A DNA stretch of 64,000 nucleotides, from NCBI GenBank assembly GCA_037957365.1, contig JARHVA010004901.1, positions 609,001-673,000 on the forward strand, in the 5' to 3' direction. Shown one piece after another: positions 36,800 through 49,008 of the stretch; positions within the stretch are counted from its first letter, which is position 1; each line of letters starts with the position of its first letter. This DNA comes from Torreya grandis (taxonomy: Eukaryota > Streptophyta > Pinopsida > Cupressales > Taxaceae). The notes below the pieces were generated by a model, which was given only the letters and a program-made list of their open reading frames with translations, was not told the origin of the DNA and ran no database searches. The translations under genes were made by a program, and so were the position numbers.

Positions 36800-37460
36800 T
36801 TTAATTGAGATAATTGAACCGCCTTAGGGCTGTGGGTATCCCTATTTGGAGGTGGATCTCTAGATGAGGGGCTATCTCCCCTTGATGCATCATTATAGCT
36901 CAATCCTACTACTAAAAATTGGGGGGATAAAAAGGGATAAGAATTAATAAAAGTAAACCTACTCTATGGGATGTGATACACCAAACATATTCTCTACTCA
37001 TACCCTTTGACATGCACTTGGAATTAATAAGAGTATACACATACACTTCATCCAATGACAACCCTCTCTTTCACATCAATGTTTCAACATGTGGTCTTAG
37101 GGATAGTTTAGGCTAGGAGGAATTAGACAATAGGCATTCTTAGACATAATATTTAATAGGATAATCACTACACCTATAATCTCATTAGGTAGTTCTTGTT
37201 GACCTACGAAAGAGAGATCATAAAACACCAGGTACTACTAAGAGCAACATGTGAAGGTAAATGAAACTACACTTCCACAAGACTAAAAACCATCATTTAC
37301 ACTTAGTGAAATATTGAATGAGGTAAAAACACTTGTTTTTATTGATTAAAGTCCAAAAAATTTCAAGGCTTCACCATAACAAGGTGGAGAGATTCATACA
37401 ATAGCCAAGAAGGCTCAAATTATATAATATATGAGAAGAGAGAGAGAAGGGGAGTCCATG
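36800..37460 (-). repeat. Diverged relative of element D LTR
   Basis: Blocks of D's LTR recur in order: GTGATACACCAA, CTATCTCCCCTTGATGCATCATT (D: CTCTGATGTATCATT), CTCTAGATGAGGG, TACTACTAAAAATTGGGGGGATAAAAAGGG, ACTTCATC, and a GAGGTAAAAA...ATATAATATATGAGAAGAG block. Gaps and substitutions are large, so this is a separate subfamily or a much older copy. No ends could be defined. Confidence 0.55.
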
Positions 37461-40400
37461 AGTCATAGAGACACTTGTCACCACTATAAAAATAAATTAT
37501 TTGTGCATGTGATAGATATATGTGGAGATCCATGCAATTTCAAGAGTTAAAAATGTCATTTCCAATCATCTAAGACCTGTAAAGTGGTCAAGAAACTCCT
37601 TTCCTTGAATAGAAAACTACCCTCATGATTAGCCTTCCAAAACTACCTTATCACTACAACTAATCAAGTTTGATGATGGTTCTGAGTGAGAGGGGTTACT
37701 AAGAAGACCTCACATGTATTGGAGTGTTTCCTAATCATCCCTATCATTATATCCATTCATAATCATCCTTGTAAGTCTCAAAATAGCTCCTTTCCATACA
37801 CCTCTCACACTTGGCACCTAAAAACTCTTCATTTATACAATCTGATCCATACAAGAATAGGAATTACATGTGTCTAAAGTTTCCATATCATTAGTTTCAA
37901 GAAATAAGCCTTAAAATGCCTTCCAATTTAATATTCACAATTTTCTCCTAAGTGTCCACTATCTACCTACTAGACTAGCTGAAAGGAAAGAGATTGCAAA
38001 TAGACTTAGGAGATTAGACACCTGATAAAATGATCATGAGACTTATAACAAGTCCTAAACTTCCTCTTAAATGTGATTAGGTCTCTTTAAAGTCTTTTCA
38101 CACCTGAAAAATAAACAAAAAGGTCAAAATAGCCCTATTTTCCCTATTTCATTTAGTTCTGTACAACCTAGAATTGAATGGTGCCTGAGAGAGTCCTCTA
38201 CATGTTCCCAAGGTTTCATGGCATTTCCATCTCATCTTTATGCTTAATTGATTCATATTTCCAATCAAGTCCTTATGTAGGGTTTTGAGTGAATTATAGT
38301 CTTAACATTTATTCATAAAGGTTTGACATTGGAATCCTCTCAAAATGTCACTGAGGGATTATTAAGGACCTTCTATAACATTTTTAATAACCTTTAGGTC
38401 CCATGTAAAGGCTCATGAAATATATGAGCATTCCAAGATGACCATTCGAGTCATTTTCATGTATTTTGTGAGGGTTTGTGTGTCTTAAGCCTAAAAATGG
38501 TCCTTTTTGGTTATTTTTTCCATCTAAAAGCTCATACACCTCTCTTGTACCCCCATTGGCCTATTCAAATCATTATAATGGCTCTCCAAGATCTACAAAT
38601 GAAAATGACCCCCTCTTTAAAACTAGGTCCTTACCTTGCCAATGAGTCTGCCTACACCTTTGAGATAAATGAATTTTATGGACACTTAAAATGCACTAAT
38701 ATAGTTTCCAAAATTCATATTTATCCCCATGGAGGTGATCCAAAACATAAAAAGTCTTGGAAAAGGATAGAACTTGAAATGACCCCTCATTTGGAATTAT
38801 GCCTATTCTTTGCCTTACCCTGATGACTGCAAAACTTCTTGGTTAGACCATCCTGATTAGTCTCAAACCTTCTAGGTTGATTTATCATTTTTATATAGGT
38901 GTGTTCCAACTATACAAACCATATTTAAATATTTTTTTGACCTCTGGTCCATGTCTCTACCTCCTTCAACAAGAAAACATGGTTTATACAAAGGGAAAAG
39001 TGCCCCCTATTTGAGACAAAATAGAGAGGGTTTACCTTGTCTTCTCATCAAATAAAATTATTAGATATATTATAATGGGTAATAATGATGATTTTATCAA
39101 AATTTATATTTTGATTCCAAGGATAGACCTTAAAATTTTCTCAAAAATCTAAGACAAAATCATAGGAAAGCACTGTCTATAGGGGTGATATGATGATTGT
39201 GTTTGGTCTGAGAGACATCGTTATTTGGTATGTTTGCATGGAGTAAGATTTTGTATTTAATGCATAGGATTATCCTTTATCTTATATAAACATTATTTCA
39301 TGAATGGGACTCATTTATATAATGCTATAGGTCATTTCTACCCACCAAATAATGTTAGTACGTTCACTGTCTAACTGAGACAGTCTTGCCTCCTCATTTA
39401 CTAACCCTTGTATGTGAGTTAGGCCTTGGTTTAGGATTTAATAACATAATACAACTATATATAATGTTTATGGTATCAATTATATTTTCATTTACTATTT
39501 TTCCAAAGTTTAATCTCTATTTCTTGCACTAATACACCTCTTTGTTAGGCTAACTGGGACAAAAGTTGACCCTACTTGTAGGGTATCATGGCTTGTTCTA
39601 AGCTTGTTTATAGTATTTAAAGGCTTATATTCAAGTTTATTGAGATGAAAAAACATATATTAATACTATATCACATTTTTATTCCACCTTATATACCATC
39701 AAACACCAATAGGTTCACTGCCTAATTGCTTGTAGGTGGACTAAGACATTTTGTACAGATAGGGAGTGAGTAAGGTGAGCCAAGTTTGAAGTAACCTTCT
39801 CCTCAAGTGGTCTTTAGGTTATTTATATTGATAAACATGTCACATGAGACTATTAAACCATTTAAAATTATTTTTAATGCATCTTTAAAAGGAAACTCAC
39901 TTGGTGCTTAATGGCATGTAGATGTCACAACAAGCTTTTAGTGTGTCTAAGAGCATATTGGGGCTCTTATATTACCACCTTTCACTCACCCCTTACCCCT
40001 CAAATTTTTCATAGGTGTTTCCTTATTAAAAGGATACAAGATAAATATGTTATAATGCATCAAAGGCTCTTTCACCTCTATTAGTTAAACTCCATTAAAC
40101 TTTGAGGAACACTATTTTGTCTTTTTTGGGATTGAGAGACCAAAATAGTCCTCATTCTCTTGAGATGACTTCCAAAACCCTTTTTTGACATTTATTCACC
40201 TCATTAAATCTTATCATGATATATTAAATGTAAAATGACTCTATGTAGGGTCAATTTACATTATTTTTTTCTCCTTTAGACATCCTAGCCATCTGTTTAA
40301 GCCACCTGTAGGTAGTGATTAGTTGTAACCAGTAACCAATAATGAACATAAGGATATTAGAGAGCATTGCCATGATCATGTCCATCAAGTGTGAACAAAA

Positions 40401-41231
40401 TAAATCTATTTAAAGTGCACTCTAAGAATTCACAAGGAATTGAAACCATTACCAATTTTTTTATCCATGCATGATGCTATTATGGAGACTCCTATAGGTG
40501 TACACCTCTTGTATATGCAAATAATGAAAGAAGAGTGGACAAGGTGCATAATTTAGGCCTCATGGTTACCTTATTTGGTCATCAAAAACAATTTTATGAC
40601 CTCAAAAATATGAAATATGTTTCATTCCCTCATACTAATGTGGAAAACCTCTATTCAAGGTAATTGTAGGTGCACATTTTTAAGCAAAGGTAGCAAGGGT
40701 GGTCTAAAGCAAGATAAGCCTAGAAAGGATTTCCTAAGAATTAGATAGATTAAAAATATAATAAAACCATTATAAAACTATGTATATGTCATTATAAACA
40801 TATTAAAACATCAAATTTATCAAGCCAAAATAAAATCTTCTAAAAAAAGTGCAAACAGTGACCCCTCTTGGTTGTATATGCATAAAAAGCTGCCTAGAGT
40901 GTTAACAATTATTAATAAAGGAAGAGCCACCAAATTTTAAGATATTAATATGGAATTGAATTTAAATTAGAAAAATTTGACCCATCAATACCATTCTTCC
41001 TAACTCCACCTGTACTGTCCACGCCAAACACTTAAAAATGGCCTTTCTTGGCTTGCAAAGATAAAATGGAAGAAAAGAAGTTGCAGATGGAATTTTTGAC
41101 ATCCTCCTTGAAAAAAAATCATTGAAAAGAGTTTGAAGAGGTGAAGAGACACTCCACCCATGTTCTTATCTCAAAAGGAGATCATCTATTCTGTAAAAGT
41201 ACCCAAAAGGCCCTAAAATTAAGGAGAAACT

Positions 41232-41232
<1 letters not shown>

Positions 41233-41262
<30 letters not shown>
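41233..41262. repeat. (AT)n microsatellite
   Basis: About 15 AT units. Confidence 0.95.
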
Positions 41263-41266
<4 letters not shown>

Positions 41267-41877
41267 CTAACATATAAATAGTAATAAAATGATCCTGACC
41301 TCTTTCACATTGAAACTCACTTTGGTGATAAAATTTCTAACTCCACCATCCGTACAAGTCATTTAATAGGCTAAAAATGTGGCCAAATAACCCTTTTTGC
41401 ACATGAAATATATAAAGTGACCAATTTATGACTTGAAGACACATTGAAACATGTCAAAAACCATATTAGGACATATCCAACACAATTTAGTACTTTGACT
41501 AATTTTGACTAGGTTTGACCAAGGTTGACTTTGGTTAACTAGCCTAGTACAAGGAGGATGAGTTTAGACCAAAGTTAGAGGAAGGATAAGTAAGATATGT
41601 AGGAAAATATGAGACCCCATATGACATGGAAAATTTATTTAAAATTTCAAAATAGTAGGGGTTGACCCAATCTGACCAAAGGTCAAATTTGGTCAATGGT
41701 GCCATTTAAGGATAATCAAGCACTCTTTGGGGCATCAATCTAAGTTTAGTAACCCATAAATTTTCAAAAAGAAAAGAGTTAAATACATCACTCTTCAAGA
41801 ATTATCAAATTTATTCTTGATGACTTTTTCATTCTTTGAAAATACATTACTCTGCATAGTGTCTTGAAACACCTTCT

Positions 41878-41892
41878 CAAACAAGGGTAAAA
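41878..41892 (+). promoter_or_regulatory. Polypurine tract before B-type LTR
   Basis: CAAACAAGGGTAAAA abuts the LTR start TGTAGACAC. E has the near-identical CAAACAAGGGCAAAA at 54,344-54,358, and similarity extends about 90 bases upstream. This marks the LTR at 41,893 as a 3' LTR. Confidence 0.75.
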
Positions 41893-42961
41893 TGTAGACA
41901 CTTCATGTTGACCACTTTCATGTCTAAACTATGTTCAAAATGAATTTCCATAATCGCATTCAAGTTTAACCCAAAAAATTAAAATGAGCAAAAATTATGC
42001 ACAAACTACCATTTTAACCCAAAATCATAATGATACATCCCTAATTGGGGCAATGGATCATCTTGCATCATTTATCTTATAAAGTGCATACTAAATTATA
42101 TCAACCCTTTACAAGTGTATTCATGAACCAATTAAGTGAATACTTAATTGACAAAGAAACATTGAAAACTTTACCTTTATTCTAATTTCCAATTAATCAC
42201 CTTAATTAATTATCCTAATTTTTCCTCTGAGAGGAAATTCCATGGATTTCGAATAACCTATTTTACTAAAACACAAAATTGAATTATTGCCTCACATAGG
42301 TGATGCCATAGGGGCATGTCAATGGAATGGAGTGGATTGTGGGCAAGGTGGCTTATTACATGGCCACTTACACACACTCTTACATCTATTACACCCCTCT
42401 TACACACTCCAAGAGGACTAATGACTACACTTTTTTCCAATATGCTTTTCATACTCTAAAAAGGCCTTAAATGACATATCTTACACACTTTAAAGGTGTA
42501 ATAATGGATTTTAGGATTTATAATCAACCCTCCATATTAATATGAGATGAACAGACCATATTAGTTCAAGGAATCTATAAATATAACCCTCAGACCTCTC
42601 ATTTTAACAAGCTTCCTAATTTAAACTTACTCTAATGGATTATTTCAAGAATCTTCATCAACTTTCTCTCTCATTCCAAGACAAATCCAATACCAAGTGT
42701 AGATAAGGAGAGGTGTTCCCCATGCAAGGATCCAAGTATTGATAAAGACTTATATATCTACAAGCTAATCTTATCCTATTTAGACTGATTTTCAAACATA
42801 TCTTCAAGGGAGATAAAGTGTTGTTTTTATCTATTTAATTTACATTTATTATTTGATTATCATAACTCAACCTAGGTATTAGGATTGATAAGTTATGTAT
42901 TCAAGTTGTTTTGATTATTTCACTAATAATTGACTAACCCATATTGGATTCCTAATCTACA
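41893..42961 (+). repeat. 3' LTR, probably of element B
   Basis: Starts TGTAGACAC and ends TTGGATTCCTAATCTACA, parallel to E's LTR end (TTGGATTCCATCTCTACA). A TATA box sits 386 bases from the end against 434-436 in E. Length 1069 bases versus about 1192 in E, so it is the same family but diverged. Confidence 0.7.
42575..42583 (+). promoter_or_regulatory. TATA box in B-type LTR
   Basis: CTATAAATA, aligned with the TATA boxes of both E LTRs. Confidence 0.6.
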
Positions 42962-43335
42962 CATGTATTCGATAATCATCATTATAGGCATTTTTATTTT
43001 CCTAGCCAAGTTATAGTTCATTGAGTTGTTTGTAAGTTTTACTTTGTCCATGCCTTAGTCAATTTAGGAAATGGATTATATTTGGGTTTTCTTCCCATCT
43101 TGGCTTTCTCTCTATTTACTTCTTGTCAAATTGTGCCTTATCTGATTTCCATATTTCTCAATAATTTTTTTCATTAATTGAATTCCTTACTGATGGGTTC
43201 TTGTGTTCTAATTCTCCATTAATTGTCTTGGATTTTTCTTTATAAACTTTTCCTTAATTGATTTTGTGAATTTTTGAAATTTGGACGAATGAGTCCACAT
43301 GGTATCACCCATTAACCTAGGAATAATGTTAGCAT
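42962..43335. other. Flank between B LTR and tandem repeat
   Basis: No reading frame, LTR end or repeat identified. No primer site follows the LTR end at 42,961, which argues against that LTR being a 5' LTR. Confidence 0.5.
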
Positions 43336-43675
43336 AATTTATTTTACAGTCAATATTAGGGAAGTGGATCATTAAAATCCATATATGTGTCACCATCCCA
43401 CTAACTTGAGGGTGACATAGTAGGATCCATTAAACAGTCAATGTTAGGCAAGTGAATCATTAGGATCTATCTATGTGTCACCTTCTCACTAAACTAGAGG
43501 TGACATTAGTAAGTTCCATTTTAAGGTTGATGTTAGGAAAGAGTATCATTGAGAACCATCCACATGTCACCATCTTGATATCTTGGGGGTGATTTCAGCT
43601 TGGTTCATTATATGATTGATGCCAAGTAAGTAGATATTTAAGAGCCATCCATGCCTTAGTCTAATTTACATATTG
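43336..43675. repeat. Tandem repeat, about 88-bp unit, nearly four copies
   Basis: Units start at about 43,336, 43,424, 43,513 and 43,601. Each has ACAGTCAATGTTAGG, then ATCATTAGGATCCATC, ATGTGTCACC and GAGGTGACAT. The fourth is partial. GTGTCACC and GGTGACA within a unit form a hairpin-capable inverted pair. Confidence 0.8.
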
Positions 43676-44329
43676 ACTGGTCCATGTATTTTTCCTTAGC
43701 TAATTTTTAGGCTTTTTTTAAATTTAGTTTAATGATGCTACATGAAATTAGTATGATGGATCAACAAATTAGTGGGGTGGTTTTATCCCCTAATATCTTT
43801 AGCGCCCTGAGGATTTACCAAGTTTTAACACTTTAGAGATTAGAACCTCATAAAGGTAAGCCATTATGGATAATCCCCTAATGATTTTAAGGCCCCAAGG
43901 GTCTAAGGAGTTTCTAAGTGGTAGCATCTTAGAGATTAGAATATTGAATAGTTAGATGATTTAAGTTAGACCTAAGGGTCCCATAATCACAACACATGAC
44001 ATAACCATAGCCCTCAATGGGTTAAACCTAAGCTTGTTGAAATATTCATGTGGAGCCAACTATGTCAGTAGTGGTTGAGGATAATTTTGATGGCCATCTC
44101 AATGTCATAACATTATGACTATGGGTATGATCTAGTGAATGAGCTCTTTAGAGTGTGGCTAAATTAATAAATCTTTTAACATATTAATAAGTAGCTTACA
44201 ACACTTATGGAATAATGGTTGTTTTTATTATTATATATTTATGCTATGATGGATTTGAATTCATTATTGTTTATGGTTGTTTATTTTTGAAATGGTCACA
44301 TCATACCTATTTATGAGATTGAAAATGAC
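43676..44329. other. Untranslated leader-like stretch before G gag
   Basis: No frame. Between about 43,800 and 43,950 two related blocks mention ACTTTAGAGATTAGAA/CATCTTAGAGATTAGAA about 130 bases apart. Likely part of the leader of element G. Confidence 0.4.
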
Positions 44330-45291
44330 AGAAGCCATCTCAACTCTTGTTTACCTTCATTGATGAGTTGGAAAAACCTAACCTTCGATACCAATGTATA
44401 CTACCAACTCTATGATTACTCTCATCCTAACATCCAAAGCAAGAGTGGGGTCTCCATTTAGGAAATATGGTATGTATCTAAAACTATAAGTAACCACCCT
44501 AACTCTAATGTTATGAACCTTAATAGGGGAGGCATGGTCACTCCCTACATGGCCACTAGGCAGTCAATTAGCTTACAAATCCTAGTCTTATAAATCATTT
44601 CCAAAAATGATCATTACCTAGGAATGATCTGTTACTTGGAAGATGAAGTTAATTATATGCAAGTGGTCATTAATCCTCTTAATAGGAGTCAAGATTATTC
44701 TAACCCATAGGTAAAAACCATAACCACTACCCTTAGGGATCCCACCCTAAACCAACCTCCTTATAATAACTTGTCTCACATATTTACCCCTCCTATATAA
44801 GATACTCTTAGGCCTAACACCAACACAGGCCCAAACCAACTTATTAAAACCCTGGTGGGTTGCATTCATGACCTAGAATACAACCAACAAACTTTGAGTT
44901 AGGGGATGGGCCCAAATTCTCATACATAAAGTCATCCCTCTCTTTCCCTCATCCAAATGGTGACTTATCAAACATCATAGTAATAATATTACATGTTTCC
45001 ACCATAATAGGAGCACATTCTTCTACCAAACCATGTATCTCACCAACCCCTTGGATATATCCTTACTCATGGGGTCCCCAACTCAAACACTTCTAAAATC
45101 CATTCATAATATCAATCTCCTATTCAAATCCCAATGGGGAGCATATATACTTATGCTTCACCGCTATAAAATGAGGCGATGGCTAACAACCAACCATTAT
45201 TTACACCTCTAAGTTATGTGAATCCCATGTATACTCCCCCTTCATAGGTAGGTTATATTTTGCCTTACATAACATTGGGTTATGTATAAAC
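44330..45291 (+). pseudogene. Element G gag N-terminal region, decayed
   Basis: Plus-strand frames are rich in Pro, Asn, Ser and Thr, with fragments like NTNTGPNQLIKTL and NEAMANNQPLFTPLSYVNPMYTPPS, as in N-terminal gag regions of Tat elements. It stops at E's insertion and continues at 55,556. No catalytic motif. Confidence 0.5.
45287..45291. repeat. Target site duplication of element E, left copy
   Basis: TAAAC directly before the LTR; the same five bases directly follow the other LTR at 55,551-55,555. Confidence 0.9.
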
Positions 45292-46484
45292 TTTAGACAT
45301 CTAATTCCTAACACCATTGTGTTGAAATTGTCAATCTTATTCAAAATGAACTCAAATACACAATTTGGGCCAAAATCACTTAAACACGATAAATGTTTTA
45401 AGATTGTTAATTACAAGTGTCAATTTAGGCTAATGTATCCCTAAATGGGGCAATGAATTTTATGTGATTATTAACTTTTATCAAAACATTTTGATTAAAA
45501 ATGATTAAAATGCAATTTAATGCTTTAAACCACTGGATTCTTCTAATTTGGAAGCACACAACATATACATGTGTTATTTTATGTTGACATTGTCCTAAAT
45601 GGGATATTGGTTTATATGAAACTAACACATTATTATAACTATACCTTAGTTAAATTATAAACCAGTAACTTGACATTTCAACTAGTTTTATTAAGTGGGT
45701 AACTAATTTCTAAAGAATAACACAAAAATCAATTGATATTTACTCAAGCTAATTAATCCAAATCAAGAGCTTAAGTAGAAAATCCATGGAATTTATTAAA
45801 TATTTATTAATTATAAATTTATCTCTATTATTTTCACCATTAGTTGACATAATCTATGGGGTTGCATCCATAAGCCATAAATGGAAAAAATATCAAGTTT
45901 AAGGCCTCTCATCCCTATTTAATGCCCCTTCCTTCCAAATATTTATGAGGGTAATTATGATTTAAGCCTTTAAAATTAAATTAATTTATAGCCACACATC
46001 TTGATCTTAAGATGGATGGTCATGATTAATTCAAATCAATTCCAAAAATCTATAAATAGGAGGACCAAGACCACCATTTTTAAGCTCTTTTGTTTTAAAC
46101 TTATTATGTAGAATTTCTCCACAAGCCATTTCTATGTAGTGTTATTATGCTTAATTTGTAATAGGATAGCTTCACTAAAGTCATACATTTGATAAAATAT
46201 CATGAGCCTAGTTTCATTGGTGCTCTTGAGATGATGGATGAGTAAGTCACTCATCATTGACAAAGACTTGAGCACCAAATCAAGGGTAAAATCATATTTT
46301 GAGCCACATTTAGAGGTGGGATGCTCTTGGGAAGGTTTTTTGTATATTCCTTCTTTCAAAAGTTTTTAATTTTCATATGCAAACCCTGTTGAGGGAGTTG
46401 GCTTAGTTAGTTATGTTCTTTATGCATTTTTTAATTTTTCTTGACTAATACTTGATCTAACTCACTTTGGATTCCATCTCTACA
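45292..46484 (+). repeat. Element E 5' LTR
   Basis: Starts TTTAGACATC (originally TGTAGACA, as in the B LTR) and ends GGATTCCATCTCTACA. It matches 54,359-55,550 throughout, with AACACCATTGTGTTG near the start and CTTGATCTAA near the end. Short minus-strand frames within it are shared with the partner LTR and are not genes. Confidence 0.93.
46050..46058 (+). promoter_or_regulatory. TATA box of E 5' LTR
   Basis: CTATAAATA followed by GGAGGACCAAGACC; the same block is conserved at 55,114 in the other LTR. Confidence 0.65.
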
Positions 46485-46487
46485 TCT

Positions 46488-46506
46488 TGGCATGCCTAGT
46501 GAGACC
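46488..46506 (+). promoter_or_regulatory. Primer binding site of element E
   Basis: TGGCATGCCTAGTGAGACC begins three bases after the LTR end, the normal place for tRNA priming. The TGGCAYGCC...GTGRGACC form is common in plant Tat elements and parallels D's 4404-4422. The primer tRNA is not identified. Confidence 0.8.
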
Positions 46507-49008
46507 ACACATCTCATACAACCAAGGAGATAAATTTGGAATTCTCATATTTTCTAAAAAATTCTTAAGAATCTCTAAAAATCAATTTTAATCATTATTT
46601 TTTCCATGTTTTTATTCTTTTTGTTGACACACAGTTTACACAGTGACCAATATCAATTTACCCTAACTAGCATCGGTCCTATCCTAACCAACATCAGTCC
46701 ATTGTGAAGGGTAAAACATGATGAAAAGTAGATTTTTGGGATTTTATTGAAGTGTCTATTTGTTATTTTAGGTTTTTATAAACTTGCTAAGTCTCTATCT
46801 AATCATTTACTGTAAGATCTAGAGGTTTTCTAGAGTTTTTTTACTTATTTGAGCTAACAAATGTTTTTTGAAAAAACATGTTTTACCTATGGGCTTATAA
46901 GTAACTGGCATTGGTTTTGAGTCGACCGACATTGGTTTTGTTATAACCATCATTGGTTTTATTGTAATTGACATTAATCATTATGGACTGATATCAGTCT
47001 CTGTGTAATAAAAATAGAGAAATTTGATAGCAAGTTTTCAAATATTGCTTTTCTCATTGATATTTGTGATTCAAGGAAGGCATAAACCCTTTAAAATTTA
47101 GGTCACACACTAGAAAAAGTGCCAAATTTGAACAGGGTTAACTCTTGAAAACTTTCATTTGGTGCTTAAAAGGAACATAGGTGTTTATACTTTGTTTTGT
47201 GAAAGTTTTTACAAATTCACATCTAAGGCCAAGGGGCCAAAAAAATTCACAAACACTTCCATTTGGTGCATTAAAGTAAACAATTATTGGTTTTATGCTA
47301 GATATTTTGTACTTGTCTATTTTTTTTCACAAAATGAAGGATGTGTGTATGTTCCCCCCTTCTATCCCATTTAGGGAATTCAAGTGACCAAAAGTGCTCT
47401 TTTCTTGAAAATTATGCCTTATCCAAGGCATGAAAATAACATTATTAAATCTCTCCCAAAATTTGTATGGTTTGGGTGATCTAAACATAATATTTAAAGT
47501 TTTTTTGCTTTATCTTTCATTTTATGTAGCTTGGCTTGTGAGCAAGAGTTCATAGCCTCTTCATGAGATATTTAGGGAAGATTTGACCTAGGAATTCATC
47601 TCCTGACATTGTTTTAACCCCAATCCATGGTGGGGTATATAAATCAGGGCACATATACTATGATTGCTAGGGGGTTGAGCGGCTAGCCTCTCCAATCATA
47701 ACAAAGACATGAGTTAGGTTAGGTTAACCAGGGGATTTTACTAAAAAGTACATGGATGGAATTACTATGCAAAGTAATAGACCCTTGCATAATAAGTTAG
47801 CTGGTATGAATTAATTGGCATGAGTCATCTCTAGTGCTAACCATACTTGGGACCATCTAGACATTCAAAAATTTAGTTTTAGAACAACCCCACTTACCAT
47901 GGACATATTGTTGATGCTAGGTGAGTAACCTAAAGTTCCATGCCATTGTGAAATATCTTGGGAGAAGGGGGTATAAAAACCCTACTACATCATGTGATTT
48001 TATTTTTATATTAACAGTTAAAATCCTCCCAAGACCATGTATATCAACATAATTTAATGATACAAAGTAACCTTGACATTTTTAGGACTTTGGATGTTAT
48101 ACTTAGTTGTATTTTATCTTTTCCTTTACTTGCTTGGTCTTATTGACTTTGAAACTTGTTTGTAAACCAAAACACATCAATCAAAAAAAAAATTTATCCA
48201 CCATTTTTAAACAACGAAGTGTTACATTGACCAAATCAAAATCAACTTTTACCTTGTTAAAATTCTCATTTGAAACATTGTGTTTGACTTTGTCTAAAGC
48301 AGAGTTGTTAGGCTGCCCATTTGAGTCTAAATTATTTTGAAAAAATCTCCAAGTCCTTAAATTTTTAATTCAAATTTGGAATCTCACCTTTATAATTTCT
48401 AAGCCAAGGTGTTACTTGGGTTACCATTTGCACTTGGTTTGAGTTAACTTGGGTATGATTGCCCATTTGGGTTAAAGGATGTTATATAGACTCATCATCC
48501 TTTTCATCATTATGAACTTAGGTTATCTATCATATCACTCATGCTCTAAGTTCTATGACTAGTTATACCTCCTATTACCATGTGGTGACATTGTGCTACC
48601 TATTTGGTTTTAGTTTTATACTTAGGAGTTCTAGTGTGTTTTCACGTCTTGAGCTTTTAGTTTACATTGTTACCTTTCTCATAAAAAAAAAAATTCTTCT
48701 AATTTTATAGTTTCAATTGATCAAATTTATCCCTAGTTTTTATGGTATTTATGTATCTTTAAACCTAAGTTTGTTGTGCTTCTTTAACTTTAGGATTTAG
48801 AGTTATCATATCCTCTTCCAATTTGACTATTTCAACCCACCAAAGTTGAGTAATTTTTTCACCATTTCTTTTAATTATGTGGTACTATGCCACTTCTCTT
48901 TATTATAGTTTCTTTTTTCATTTGTTTGGAAAAAATAAAAACACACCTTGTTAGCATTTATAAAACATTTTTCAAATCTTGCCAATTGTAGAGAATAATC
49001 TTCTAGAC
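46507..49008 (+). other. Element E 5' leader
   Basis: Long untranslated leader. It holds a cluster of ACCGATATCGGT-like motifs (46,640-46,700 and 46,905-47,005) like those of element A, and a block at 47,640-47,960 with GGTTGAGCGGCTAGCCTCTCC and AACAAAGACATGAGTTAGG that resembles leaders of other Tat elements. The open frames 47,159-47,374 and 48,107-48,340 look like chance. Confidence 0.6.

Larger units (their letters stand above)
36011..41790. other. Poorly resolved repeat sequence interrupting B's tail
   Basis: Contains a three-copy 43-bp repeat (36,092-36,220), a stretch related to D's LTR (36,800-37,460), an (AT)n run and, at about 41,490-41,700, clusters of TTGACC/GGTCAA words. The 115-residue open frame at 38,476-38,823 has no motif I recognise and looks like chance. 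I found no LTR ends or target duplication that would delimit an element. Nothing clear is seen in 38,850-41,230. Confidence 0.5.
31429..42961 (+). mobile_element. Element B: 3' part of an old Tat retrotransposon
   Basis: Plus-strand element, visible from the middle of RT to what is probably its 3' LTR (41,893-42,961). Contents in order are RT (from 31,431), RNase H, second RNase H, integrase (to about 34,140), a tail with GAACTAC repeats (34,500-35,330) and, after an interruption (about 36,010-41,790), a polypurine tract and LTR. The link between pol and that LTR rests on orientation, order and the shared architecture with element E, not on continuous sequence. Confidence 0.65.

Noticed and set aside
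38476..38823. 115-residue frame as a possible gene
   Set aside because: No motif, no codon bias that I can see, and repetitive surroundings; about the length expected by chance in 64 kb.
41893..42961. This LTR as the 5' LTR of element G
   Set aside because: No primer site follows it, and the 90 bases before it match the 3' internal end of E including the polypurine tract. A tandem arrangement sharing one LTR remains possible but is not needed.
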